A stretch of DNA of 64,000 bases from Microbulbifer sp. ALW1 (GTDB lineage Bacteria; Pseudomonadota; Gammaproteobacteria; Pseudomonadales; Cellvibrionaceae), in the NCBI RefSeq assembly GCF_009903625.1, contig NZ_CP047569.1:578001-642000 (forward strand). Direction: 5' to 3'. Under the pieces are notes generated by a model, which saw only the letters and a list, made by a program, of their open reading frames with translations, was not told the DNA's origin and did not search any database. A program made the translations under genes and the position numbers. Of the stretch, positions 46,513-57,956 are shown piece by piece; position 1 is the stretch's first letter, and every line of letters starts with the position of its first letter.

Positions 46513-49500
46513 ATGAGTTTTTTGCACACACCCGGGTCGCGTAAGCGAACCTTTGGGGGGAAATCTTTTGGCGTTATTTTTTCAACGCTGTTGTGTAGTG
46601 CGCTATCCACCGCTGCATTCGCCAACGAACCGACTACGCTGCCGTCGCCAGCAGCAAAAAAACACAAAACCTACATCGTACAGCTGGCCGATAAACCGCT
46701 GATCGCCTATGAAGGTAATATCACCGGGCTCGCCGCCACCAAACCCCAGAAAAACCGCAAGCTGGATTTCTCCAGCAGCCCGATAAAACACTACGCGGCT
46801 TTTCTGGCCGAGCGCCGCAACGACGCGCTGGCCGCCGTGCCGGGGGCACGCAAGGTACACGATTACGAAGTGGCCTTTAATGGTTTCGCCGCACAGATGA
46901 CCGCATCCCAGGCGGAGCTGCTGCGCAATCGCAAGGACGTGGTGGGCATCTGGGAAGACCGCTTGATGAAGCCCCAGACCAATTCCACCTACAGCTACCT
47001 GGGCCTGGACAATACCCCGGGGCCCTGGCTGCTGGGCGCCACGGGTGAAGACGTCGTGATCGGCGTGATCGACTCCGGTATCCACCCGGAGCACCCGAGC
47101 CTGGAAGACACCCGCACACCCAAGCGCGGAAACCGCGGCCGGCCGATTCTCTACGACGCCGTGCCGGAATCATTTTCCGGTGCCGGCTGCGATTTTGGTA
47201 ATTCCGAATTCAACAGCGACGACCTGCCGTTCGACTGCAACAACAAGCTGGTGAAAGCGGAAGCGTTTTCCCAAGGCTTCCTGTCGGTAAATAGCCTCGC
47301 CGATTACGAGTTTCTGTCGGCGCGCGATGCCGACGGCCACGGCACTCACACTGCAACCACCGCCGCCGGTAATTTCGGGGTTGAGGGGATGATGCAGGGT
47401 GAAGCGACCGGTACCCTCAGTGGTGTCGCACCGCGCGCGCGGGTTGCGGTGTACAAAGTGTGTTGGGATGCGCCCGACCCGGACGACAGCGGCTGCTTCT
47501 CTTCCGATTCCATGGCCGCCATCGACCAGGCGGTAAAAGACGGCGTCGACGTGATCAACTTTTCCGTTGGTGGCGCCAGCACCACCTTTAACGGCCCGGA
47601 TGACATCGCTTTCCTGTATGCCGCGGATGCCGGGGTGTTTGTAGCCGTCTCTGCCGGCAACTCCGGCCCGGGAAATGAAACCATCGGCACGCCTTCCGGC
47701 GTTCCCTGGGTAACCTCGGTGGGTGCAACCGAAGACAATCAGAGTTTCGGCACCGGCCTGGAAGTCAGTGCGCCGGGAAGCCTTGCCGGTATTTTCGAGG
47801 GTCTCGAAGGTTCCGGCCCGGCGAGGTTAGCCGATAACGGTACCATTTCCGGCACCGTTGTCAGCGCCGAACCACTGGATGGCTGTACCCCGCTAACCAA
47901 CAGCGAGGCGATGGCCGGCAATATTGCACTGATCATCCGCGGCGCCTGTGCGTTCACAGACAAATACAATAACGCGGCGGCTGCCGGTGCCAGCGCTATC
48001 GTGGTCTTCAATGACGGTGCCGCGCCGGATCGTATGGATCCCATTACCATGTCGGCGGACGGCACCAGTATCCCGGGGATTATGATTCGCCACCCGGACG
48101 GTATGGCTCTGGCGGACAGCGGTGACGTCAGCGGTAGCCTGAGTGCGGAAATTCAGGTGTCCCGTGACAACCGCATTGCCGGCTTCTCTTCTCGCGGTGC
48201 CAACGCCGGTGCTCCGGATATCATCAAGCCGGATATCGCCGCGCCGGGTGTGAGTATTGTTGCGGGTATTTCCCCGGTGGGTTCCGGTGAGACCTTCGGT
48301 GCACTGAGCGGCACGTCCATGGCCAGCCCGCACATTGCCGGTGTCATGGCATTGCTGAAACAGGCACACCCCGAATGGACGCCGGCAATGGCGCGCTCGG
48401 CGCTGATGACCAGCGCGCGCCAGAACATGAAAAAATCCTTCGGTGAAACGGCGGCGGATCCCTTCGATATCGGCGCGGGCATGGTGCAACCCGCCAATGC
48501 CTTTTTCCCCGGCCTGGTATATGACGCCGGCTTGTACGACTACTACGCCTTCCTGTGTGGCGCGGAAAACCAGCCCAAAATGATGCCGGACTCGGACTGC
48601 GAGTACCTTGAGGGTTACGGTTTCTCCACCGATTCTTCCGACCTCAACCTGCCATCCATCGGCGTCGCCGAACTGGTGGGCAGCCAGACCGTCACTCGCC
48701 GGGTGACCAGCGTCGCCAAAGGCACCCAGTGGTACTGGGCAGAAGTGGATGCACCCGCAGGTGTCCAGGTGCAGGTTTCACCGCGCATCCTGCGCCTGAA
48801 AGAAGGTGAGACCGCGACCTTTGAGGTGACCTTCACCGCAACGGCAGAAGCGGCAATGGGTGAGTGGGTATTCGGATCCCTGAGCTGGTCGCAGGGTTTG
48901 CGGAAGGTGCGCAGTCCCATCGCCGTGCGCCCTGTGCCCATTTCCGCACCAGTATCCGTATCTGCAGAGGGCACTGCCGGTAGCCTGAATATCCCCGTGG
49001 TCTTTGGCTACGACGGTAGCTTCAGCGCGGCGGTTAACGGTCTCGCGGTGGGCGCTCCCTTCCCGGGTTATGTGGAGGACGGTGACTATACGGTGGTTAT
49101 CTTCGAAATCCCCGAAGGAACCTCACTGTCGCGTATCGCCCTGTTTGACGCCGATGTCGGTGCTGGCGATGGCTCCGACGACCTGGACCTGCAGGTATTG
49201 GGGCCATATGCATCCGGCTTCCCGCTCGTCGGCAGCAGTGGCTCGCCCACATCTGCCGAGCAGGTCGACCTGCTCAACCCAACCCCAGGTATTTATGCAG
49301 CACTTGTCGTGGACTATGCCTCGGCGGCTGGCGCCACCCCCTATACGCTGTTCAACTTCAACCTGCAGGGTGATGCCGGCAATACCCGGGTGGATGGCCC
49401 GGCTTCAGCTTCCGTGGGTAGCACTGGTAACCTTTATCTGGAATGGGATGGACTGCCCGCGGGAACCCGCGCACTCGGTATGCTCCAGCACCAGAATGAC

Positions 49501-49545
49501 TCGGGCGTGATCGCGGCTACTGAGGTGATGATCAACACCCGGTAA
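46513..49545 (+). CDS. Secreted S8 family serine protease (subtilase with PA domain)
   Basis: 1010 aa from the ATG at 46513. Order: signal peptide (SFGVIFSTLLCSALSTAAFA); I9-type prodomain (KTYIVQLADKPLIAYEGN to ~DVVGIWED); catalytic domain with Asp in GVIDSGIHPEHPS, His in DADGHGTHTATTAAGN and Ser in LSGTSMASPHIAG; a PA (protease-associated) insertion with CTPLTNSEAMAGNIALIIRG; then a C-terminal fibronectin-like and beta-sandwich region. This layout resembles cucumisin-like subtilases. No sorting-signal tail is evident. A role in extracellular protein breakdown is inferred. A terminator follows. Confidence 0.93.
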   Translation: MSFLHTPGSRKRTFGGKSFGVIFSTLLCSALSTAAFANEPTTLPSPAAKKHKTYIVQLADKPLIAYEGNITGLAATKPQKNRKLDFSSSPIKHYAAFLAERRNDALAAVPGARKVHDYEVAFNGFAAQMTASQAELLRNRKDVVGIWEDRLMKPQTNSTYSYLGLDNTPGPWLLGATGEDVVIGVIDSGIHPEHPSLEDTRTPKRGNRGRPILYDAVPESFSGAGCDFGNSEFNSDDLPFDCNNKLVKAEAFSQGFLSVNSLADYEFLSARDADGHGTHTATTAAGNFGVEGMMQGEATGTLSGVAPRARVAVYKVCWDAPDPDDSGCFSSDSMAAIDQAVKDGVDVINFSVGGASTTFNGPDDIAFLYAADAGVFVAVSAGNSGPGNETIGTPSGVPWVTSVGATEDNQSFGTGLEVSAPGSLAGIFEGLEGSGPARLADNGTISGTVVSAEPLDGCTPLTNSEAMAGNIALIIRGACAFTDKYNNAAAAGASAIVVFNDGAAPDRMDPITMSADGTSIPGIMIRHPDGMALADSGDVSGSLSAEIQVSRDNRIAGFSSRGANAGAPDIIKPDIAAPGVSIVAGISPVGSGETFGALSGTSMASPHIAGVMALLKQAHPEWTPAMARSALMTSARQNMKKSFGETAADPFDIGAGMVQPANAFFPGLVYDAGLYDYYAFLCGAENQPKMMPDSDCEYLEGYGFSTDSSDLNLPSIGVAELVGSQTVTRRVTSVAKGTQWYWAEVDAPAGVQVQVSPRILRLKEGETATFEVTFTATAEAAMGEWVFGSLSWSQGLRKVRSPIAVRPVPISAPVSVSAEGTAGSLNIPVVFGYDGSFSAAVNGLAVGAPFPGYVEDGDYTVVIFEIPEGTSLSRIALFDADVGAGDGSDDLDLQVLGPYASGFPLVGSSGSPTSAEQVDLLNPTPGIYAALVVDYASAAGATPYTLFNFNLQGDAGNTRVDGPASASVGSTGNLYLEWDGLPAGTRALGMLQHQNDSGVIAATEVMINTR

Positions 49546-49580
49546 AGCTCAGCGAAAATCTCCCTAGAGATTTCTGCAAC

Positions 49581-49613
49581 AAGCCCGGTGGCCATTCGGC
49601 CCCGGGCTTTTTT
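49581..49613 (+). terminator. Intrinsic terminator of the protease gene
   Basis: AGCCCGG (49582-49588) pairs with CCGGGCT (49602-49608) and is followed by TTTTT. Confidence 0.85.
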
Positions 49614-49733
49614 GTGCCCGACGGTTTGGCACCGTCTCCAGTTCGATTTCCACTATGGTTACTGCACAGAATGCTTGTAATCATTGCGGCAGATACCAAC
49701 AATGGCGCCCCCCGCAAATCCGGAGTTTCCCCC

Positions 49734-50924
49734 GTGCAACAACTGATCCTCAACCCGCGCGCAGAGCGCCGCCTCAAACTCGGCCACCTGTGGATTTACA
49801 GTAACGAGGTCGACACCCAGCGCAGTCCTCTCAAAGGACTGGCCCCCGGCAGCCAGTGTGAAATTCTCGACAGCAAGGAAAATAGCCTGGGTTACGCGCT
49901 GGTCAATCCCAATCAACTGATCTGCGCGCGGCTGGTTTCCCGCAAGGGCCCGTTTACCCGCAAACAACTGCACCGCCGCCTGGAAAATGCCCTGGCCCTG
50001 CGCCAACGCTATTTCCCCCACCCCAGTTACCGCATGGTATACGGCGACTCCGATGGTTTGCCCGGGCTGGTGGTGGATCGCTTCGGCGACTACCTGGTGG
50101 TACAGATCAGCAGCTGGGGTATGGAAAACCTGCTGCCGGATATCGTCGACGGGCTGGTAGCACTGGTGAACCCCAAGGGCATACTGCTGCGCAATGACCA
50201 CCAGGGGCGCAAGGTCGAGGAACTTCCAGAAGTATGCGAAGTGGTACACGGTGAAGTGCCAAAGATGGCCCCCTTCGAAGAGAACGGCGTAGCCCTGCTG
50301 GCGCCAGTGTTTGAAGGGCAGAAAACCGGCTGGTTCTACGACCACCGTGAAAACCGTGCGCGCCTGAACCAGTGGGTGAAAGGACAGCGGGTACTGGATC
50401 TGTTTTCCTACGCCGGCGGCTGGGGTGTGCAAGCACTTGCTAACGGCGCCAAAGAGGTGACCTGTGTGGATGCTTCCGGGCAGGCGCTGGACTGGTGCGA
50501 GGAAAATGCGGCGCTGCACAACCGCAAGGATGACCTGATTACCATTCAGGGCAAGGCGATCGATGCCATGAAAGAGCTGATCAACGCCGGCGAGCGCTAT
50601 GACGCCATCGTGTTGGACCCGCCCGCGTTCATCAAACGCCGCAAGGATCAGAAATCCGGCGAGGCAGCCTACCGTCACATCAACGAGCTGGCGCTGCGCC
50701 TGCTGGAGAAAAACGGGCTGCTGGTCAGCGCCTCCTGCTCCATGCATCTCGAATCCGACAGACTGCTGGAAATCCTGCGCGGCGCCGGTCGCCATCTGGA
50801 TAAATCCATCAACATTATCGGCAGCGGCGGCCAGGGGGCAGATCACCCGATCCACCCGGCCATTCCGGAAACCCGCTACCTCAAGGCGCACTTTGTGCAC
50901 CTGTCGGCGGGCGGTAACGTCTAG
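49734..50924 (+). CDS. rlmI: 23S rRNA m5C1962 methyltransferase
   Basis: 396 aa from the GTG at 49734, exactly the E. coli RlmI length; the frame extends upstream to 49614, but that part overlaps promoter-like sequence. A PUA domain (LNPRAERRLKLGHLWIYSNE) is followed by the Rossmann methylase with DLFSYAGGWGVQALANGAKE, LDPPAFIKRRKDQ, and a catalytic cysteine in SASCSMHLE. Modifies C1962 of 23S rRNA. Confidence 0.93.
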   Translation: MQQLILNPRAERRLKLGHLWIYSNEVDTQRSPLKGLAPGSQCEILDSKENSLGYALVNPNQLICARLVSRKGPFTRKQLHRRLENALALRQRYFPHPSYRMVYGDSDGLPGLVVDRFGDYLVVQISSWGMENLLPDIVDGLVALVNPKGILLRNDHQGRKVEELPEVCEVVHGEVPKMAPFEENGVALLAPVFEGQKTGWFYDHRENRARLNQWVKGQRVLDLFSYAGGWGVQALANGAKEVTCVDASGQALDWCEENAALHNRKDDLITIQGKAIDAMKELINAGERYDAIVLDPPAFIKRRKDQKSGEAAYRHINELALRLLEKNGLLVSASCSMHLESDRLLEILRGAGRHLDKSINIIGSGGQGADHPIHPAIPETRYLKAHFVHLSAGGNV

Positions 50925-50951
50925 TCGAAAGCCAGCTGACGCCCCTCGGTC

Positions 50952-51389
50952 CTAGGGCATCTTTGGGCTCAGCGGCAGCAGGCGGGAATCCGCCAGCGCT
51001 GCCGACCTGTGCCCTATCCCCGCAAGATACTCAGGGTCGCTGGTGAAATCGATGAACACCTGCTGTGACGGGTATTTCACCAGCATTGCCAAATCCCAGA
51101 GTTCATCGGACGGGCCGATATAGAAGTGGCCACCGTCGCCGACAAAGACCAGCTCACCACCGTGCCGGTTCAAGATAGGCCCGGCGTGGGCCATGTATTT
51201 CTTGTAGGCCGCAGCCCCGGAGATGGGCTCTTGCGGTTTCAATGCGGGAAAGTTGCGGTAATCCGCCACGTCCTGAAAACGCAAAAGATTCAGCATGACC
51301 ACCTCCCCTTTAAGTTGCCGCTTAAACATGGCGACGGACGATTTATCGGTGGGTTCCAGGTAACCCTGCTGCTGTGTGTATTCACCCAT
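50952..51389 (-). CDS. DUF1330 family protein
   Basis: 145 aa, a small ferredoxin-like dimeric alpha-beta-barrel type protein. Features are VVMLNLLRFQDVADYRNFP, GAAAYKKYMAHAGPILNRHG and FIDFTSDPEYLAGIGHRSAA, typical of DUF1330. Function unknown. Converges on rlmI. Confidence 0.8.
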   Translation of the reverse strand: MGEYTQQQGYLEPTDKSSVAMFKRQLKGEVVMLNLLRFQDVADYRNFPALKPQEPISGAAAYKKYMAHAGPILNRHGGELVFVGDGGHFYIGPSDELWDLAMLVKYPSQQVFIDFTSDPEYLAGIGHRSAALADSRLLPLSPKMP

Positions 51390-51506
51390 CTCTGTGTGCC
51401 CTTTTCAAGCTTACCGGTATTTTCGATACCCCATATTCACATGAGCGGCCCGGATTGCCTATAACCTCCCTAATAACCGTTCCCCGGTGAAATCGTCAGG
51501 CGCACC

Positions 51507-52181
51507 TTAATTACTGAACGCCATTTGGGCGAGTTTTTTCAGGTGTGCGGATAGTCCCCGTGGCCATTGTTCAATAATGCGAAAGAAGGTGTTTTCATCG
51601 CCGTTTTGCAGGGCCGCGAGCGCACTGTCATAACCCGGCAAGGATTTACCCAAAGCGATGATCGAGCGTCTTGTCGCTTCACGCGCTGTGGTGGTGTTAC
51701 CCGGGCCCCTCGTTTCCGCCCTCTCCGCCGTTTTCGGCCAAGCGTCGGACGCCGTGTTGGCCGCAAAACCCGGGGCTGTTGTTATGGCGCTGTCGATCAG
51801 GCTTTTGATTGCGGCAGCCGGGTTGGCCGCGTTGGATTCAAGCCACGCCTGCTGACGTTGATTCAGCCTCAACAGGCGGTACAGTTCGTTACCGGCACCC
51901 CTGTCTGTTTCAGGGACATCGTCGGAGTGGCCATTTCCGCGTGCTTCCTGCAGTGCCGGTAAGCGTGCCAGCAGCTCCTCCTCACTACCGCTGAAATCCA
52001 CTTCTACCGGATCACTGCTTTCGTCATCAAAGATCAGCACGGAATCCAGTTCCGCACCGCTCAAGCTTCGCTTTAGCTGGAGGGCGACACTGCTGATGTG
52101 ACCCTGCGCAACACGTTGATGACCGCTGAATGCACTGACGCTGCCCGACGTATTATTGTTTTGAGTTCCCAAAGCACCCAA
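51507..52181 (-). CDS. DUF2239 family protein
   Basis: 224 aa. The pattern matches what I recall of DUF2239: SAFSGHQRVAQGHISSVALQ at the N-terminus, VLIFDDESSDPVEVDFSGS, a central RQQAWLESNAANPAAAIKSL, and a C-terminal LPGYDSALAALQNGDENTFF. No catalytic motif. Function unknown. Single gene with about 190 nt upstream. Confidence 0.8.
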   Translation of the reverse strand: MGALGTQNNNTSGSVSAFSGHQRVAQGHISSVALQLKRSLSGAELDSVLIFDDESSDPVEVDFSGSEEELLARLPALQEARGNGHSDDVPETDRGAGNELYRLLRLNQRQQAWLESNAANPAAAIKSLIDSAITTAPGFAANTASDAWPKTAERAETRGPGNTTTAREATRRSIIALGKSLPGYDSALAALQNGDENTFFRIIEQWPRGLSAHLKKLAQMAFSN

Positions 52182-52280
52182 CCTTTATTGACCAATCGGT
52201 TAGGTATTTTAACCAGGTTGATACTGCCAGCAGAAACCCGATGAGTTTTTTCACGCCAGTTGTTGGCGTTTATTTCAGTT

Positions 52281-52316
52281 AAAAAAAACCCCCGGTACTA
52301 GTACCGGGGGTTTTGG
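52281..52316. terminator. Bidirectional terminator
   Basis: A perfect 22-bp palindrome (52289-52310; arms CCCCCGGTACT and AGTACCGGGGG) is preceded by eight A residues and followed by TTTT. On the minus strand it ends the TonB receptor gene 52369-54558 with a long T tract. Confidence 0.85.
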
Positions 52317-52368
52317 TAATTTCTGTTAGGTGTCGACTGAACGACGACCGTCAGAATTGAGATGATCG

Positions 52369-54558
52369 TTAGAATTGATAGGTAACACCCACCGATGCGG
52401 TGCGCGGGCGATTAGCGCGAGCGCCATCCGGCGCGCGGTTGATGATCGCCTGATCATCCATCAGATTGTCGACTTTCAGGTAGCCGGCAAAGTCTTCACT
52501 GAAATCGTAGTGCGCGGCAGCATCCACGACCCAAACGGATTCGGTATGATCAAATCGATCGGTATTCCCCCGGTTACAGCCGTTGTTGACACACATATCG
52601 TCCTGGTAGGCGGCGCTCAGGTTCAGTCGCCAGCTGGCGCCACTATCAATGCCTGTGGTTACCGCGAATACGCTTTCCGGCAGATAGGCAAAATTATCGC
52701 CCTTCGCGAGTCCTTCGCTGCCGCCGGAGGCAATGTAGTCCAGGCTGTCTTTACTGATCTCAGCGTCGGTGTAGGTATAACTCGTCTGCAGCGGAATCAA
52801 CCAGCCGTTCGTCAGCGACCACTGGGTGCCCAGGCTGGCTTCGAAGCCCCGAATGATGGATTCACCCAGGGCATAGCTGCCACTGTCATTGCCATTAACG
52901 CAGGGAACTGCTACCGAGCAGTTTTGCACGGTGCTCTCATAGTCGCTGTAGAAGGCAATGAGTTCTGCTGCCAGGTTGCCGTTGTCGAAGCGTGCGCCCC
53001 ATTCGTAGTTGGTGGACAGGTCACCGGCCTCACCGTCGGAGGAATCGCCACCCGGAGGGGCAAAGCCGCGGTGGACACCCGCCAGCAGGGTCACGGCTTC
53101 GGTCAGCGTGTAAGTCATCCCCAGACCTGGAAGCCACTCGTCCAGCGCATTGGAAAGGCTGCTGCCCTTCTCGGTGCGCTCCTTGTCCTGGTAGCGCTGC
53201 TGGCCGGTTTTAATGTCTTCGTAACGCAGGGTCGCAGTCAATGACAGGCGGTCAGTCAGCACCACCTGGTCGTAAACAAACAGGGAAGTGGCGTCCGCAT
53301 CTTCCACCCGGTTATTGCTGGCGCTGACATCGCCGGTATCCAGATACACCAGCTCACCATTTTCCTGGCGGTAGTTTTCGGTGGGCTGATAGCGGTCGAC
53401 TTCGTCTTGGTGTCGTCGCAGGCCGAACTCCAGGTCGTGCTGCACTTCGCCAGTCTTCAATTGCCAGTTAGCGCTTACTTGCATGCCGCGCGCCATATAG
53501 CTGCGATCGTTGTGCTTTATCCCGAAATCGTAGTCCATGGTGCCGTCCAGAATGGCCTGGGCGTCGGCGTCTCCCCCATTGGCATCACTGATCAGGCCGC
53601 CCAGGCTCACCTTGAACCAGTCGCGCTTGAACTTGTTGTAGTAGGCCTGGGTGTTCACACTGAAGCTATCGCTAAGCGCAATGCTGTGATTCAGCTGTAT
53701 GGTGCTGTGGCGGTTCTGCATTTCGTCCAGGGCGCTGATGCCATAGCGGCGATTGGGGTCGGCGGCGAAGTCGGCGTCGGAGAGCCCAAGATAACTCATT
53801 CCTGAATCTTCTTCGGAATACTGTAATTTGACATCCAGCTGCTGCGCGTTGGCTGCGCCTTCGGACGACTTCAGGCGCCCTTTCAGCAGGTAGTCCTCCT
53901 TGGCGATATCCGCCTCACCGGCACGGTCGATATCGCGGAAACCTTCGGCTCGTTGCTGGTGGGTTTCCACCAGCCAGCCGGTGGTGTCGCTGCTGCTGCC
54001 GTAGTAGGTATGCAGGCGATTTTCCCCGTACTGCCCCGCTTCCAGTTTTACCGCACCGGCGCTGCTGGTGGGGATTGGGGTGCTGATCATGTTCACCGCG
54101 CCACCCACGGTGAAGGGGCCGTATTTCAGGGTTGCCGGGCCCTTCAGCACTTCAATGCTGTCCAGGCGACCAGCGGTGGGGAAGTAGTAGGCTTCCGGGC
54201 CCGAGTAAGGCGCCGGCGCCACCAGCACGCCATCTTCCATCAGCGAGATTTTGCCAGAGCGGCCACCATCTGCGCCCCGAATACCGATATTCGGGCGCAG
54301 GCCGTAGCCGTCTTCCTCGCGCACATACACACCGGGTACCGCGCGAATCATGCGGTTGATATCCACATATTCGAATTTTTGCAGGTCTTCCGCACTGACC
54401 AGATGTGCGGATCCAGGGAGTTTCTTCACTTCCAGTTCAGAACCGAGCACTGAAATGGTTTCCAGGACTTCCGATTCTTCGGCACTGGCGGCTTGGCCAG
54501 AAAGTCCGGAGGCAAAGGCGATGGCAACAGTGATCGGGGCGAGGGGAAATCGGCGCAC
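52369..54558 (-). CDS. TonB-dependent iron/siderophore-type receptor
   Basis: 729 aa outer-membrane receptor. A signal peptide (ITVAIAFASGLSGQAASA) is followed by a TonB box (LETISVLGSE), plug domain (VPGVYVREEDGYGLRPNIGI, VLKGPATLKYGPFTVGG) and a beta barrel ending SVGVTYQF. The NIGIRGADGGRSGKISLMED plug and YLGLSDADFAADPNRRYGIS pattern resemble FecA-like ferric-citrate/siderophore receptors. A Fur-box-like site lies just upstream, supporting an iron role; the actual ligand is unknown. Confidence 0.9.
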   Translation of the reverse strand: MRRFPLAPITVAIAFASGLSGQAASAEESEVLETISVLGSELEVKKLPGSAHLVSAEDLQKFEYVDINRMIRAVPGVYVREEDGYGLRPNIGIRGADGGRSGKISLMEDGVLVAPAPYSGPEAYYFPTAGRLDSIEVLKGPATLKYGPFTVGGAVNMISTPIPTSSAGAVKLEAGQYGENRLHTYYGSSSDTTGWLVETHQQRAEGFRDIDRAGEADIAKEDYLLKGRLKSSEGAANAQQLDVKLQYSEEDSGMSYLGLSDADFAADPNRRYGISALDEMQNRHSTIQLNHSIALSDSFSVNTQAYYNKFKRDWFKVSLGGLISDANGGDADAQAILDGTMDYDFGIKHNDRSYMARGMQVSANWQLKTGEVQHDLEFGLRRHQDEVDRYQPTENYRQENGELVYLDTGDVSASNNRVEDADATSLFVYDQVVLTDRLSLTATLRYEDIKTGQQRYQDKERTEKGSSLSNALDEWLPGLGMTYTLTEAVTLLAGVHRGFAPPGGDSSDGEAGDLSTNYEWGARFDNGNLAAELIAFYSDYESTVQNCSVAVPCVNGNDSGSYALGESIIRGFEASLGTQWSLTNGWLIPLQTSYTYTDAEISKDSLDYIASGGSEGLAKGDNFAYLPESVFAVTTGIDSGASWRLNLSAAYQDDMCVNNGCNRGNTDRFDHTESVWVVDAAAHYDFSEDFAGYLKVDNLMDDQAIINRAPDGARANRPRTASVGVTYQF

Positions 54559-54633
54559 GGGCTCTCCTTATCTATTCGCAAGACTCACTCGTAAGAGCTG
54601 TTATTGGTCTGGCGTCTCATCATCGTGTTTATT

Positions 54634-54651
54634 AATGAGAACGATTATATT
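54634..54651. promoter_or_regulatory. Candidate Fur box
   Basis: Read on the minus strand, ATATAATCGTTCTCATT matches the common Fur-box form with ATAATNGTTCTCAT. It lies about 75-95 nt before the TonB receptor start and could also affect the divergent GNAT gene. Confidence 0.7.
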
Positions 54652-54797
54652 TTTTTATAACATAATTGTCAGGGTCTGCTTTCCACTTTTTTACAGACTG
54701 GCGTTCCAATTACTCTCTGAAGACAAGGTCACTAATTGGGAGCGGCAAAATGGCAGATTAAAATTTGGCGCTAACTCTGCACCAAAACGGAGGGGCT

Positions 54798-55274
54798 ATG
54801 CTGAGACCGCTTCAGGAATCCGATGTCGAACGCCTGTCACAGCTTTGGCTGCACCTGGCCTGTAGCAACCACCCGAGTTTGCCGGTGAGGTTCTGGATGG
54901 CACAGGCCCGGGCACTCAGGCGTGAACTCTCCTCCAAGTGCCGCAGCCGCACTGCTAGTTCGGAATGCACCGGCGGCAGCAGCCACTGGGTCTACACGCG
55001 CCCGGGAAGTGACATTGCCGAGGGACTGGTGACCATCAGCGACAATCTGCGGGTGGAAACCATCTTTGTTTCCCCTGGCGAGCAGCGGCGTGGTGTAGGT
55101 AGTGAGTTGATGGCGCAGGCAAAATTCGGCCGCATCCAGCTGGAGGCCCGTGTACTCGAAGAGAACCTGCACGGTCGCTATTTCCTGCAACAGCACGGCT
55201 TTTCAGAAACAGGACGTTCGTATAACAAAGCCGCAAACCAGGACGAAATCCACATGAATTGTCGGGTGGCCTGA
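54798..55274 (+). CDS. GNAT family N-acetyltransferase
   Basis: 158 aa from the ATG at 54798, which has a strong GGAGG 5-9 nt upstream; an earlier in-frame start at 54765 would add 11 residues. The N-terminus LRPLQESDVERLSQLWLHL and the acetyl-CoA motif RRGVGSELMAQ fit the fold, followed by the NLHGRYFLQQHGFSETGRS region. Substrate unknown. Divergent from the TonB receptor; may be part of iron-linked regulation. Confidence 0.85.
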   Translation: MLRPLQESDVERLSQLWLHLACSNHPSLPVRFWMAQARALRRELSSKCRSRTASSECTGGSSHWVYTRPGSDIAEGLVTISDNLRVETIFVSPGEQRRGVGSELMAQAKFGRIQLEARVLEENLHGRYFLQQHGFSETGRSYNKAANQDEIHMNCRVA

Positions 55275-55334
55275 GTTTGGGTTGCCTCAGGTCTGACGAC
55301 GCCAGAATAAGGCGTTATGAGTAAATGGGCGCAG

Positions 55335-55373
55335 CATAAAAAAGCCCGATCGGCGTATGCGGATCGGGCTTTG
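55335..55373 (-). terminator. Intrinsic terminator of gyrB
   Basis: AGCCCGATC (55343-55351) pairs with GATCGGGCT (55362-55370). On the minus strand it is followed by a T tract (AAAAA on the plus strand). Confidence 0.8.
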
Positions 55374-55405
55374 CAGCATCTGGTGCTGGGCGGGAAACAG
55401 CGGAC

Positions 55406-57838
<2,433 letters not shown>

Positions 57839-57956
57839 TTAACGCCGGCGTTAGCCTGGCCTTCTTCGTCTCAATATTCGGCGGTTGTTTTGTTTACTGC
57901 TAGCGGGCCAGACCTTACTTCTACCAGCCCTTCCAACCGATCAATTCTGTAACTTG

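Noticed and set aside
46344..46544. 66-codon open frame upstream of the S8 protease
   Set aside because: TTG start, no convincing family features, and it overlaps the protease leader in another frame.
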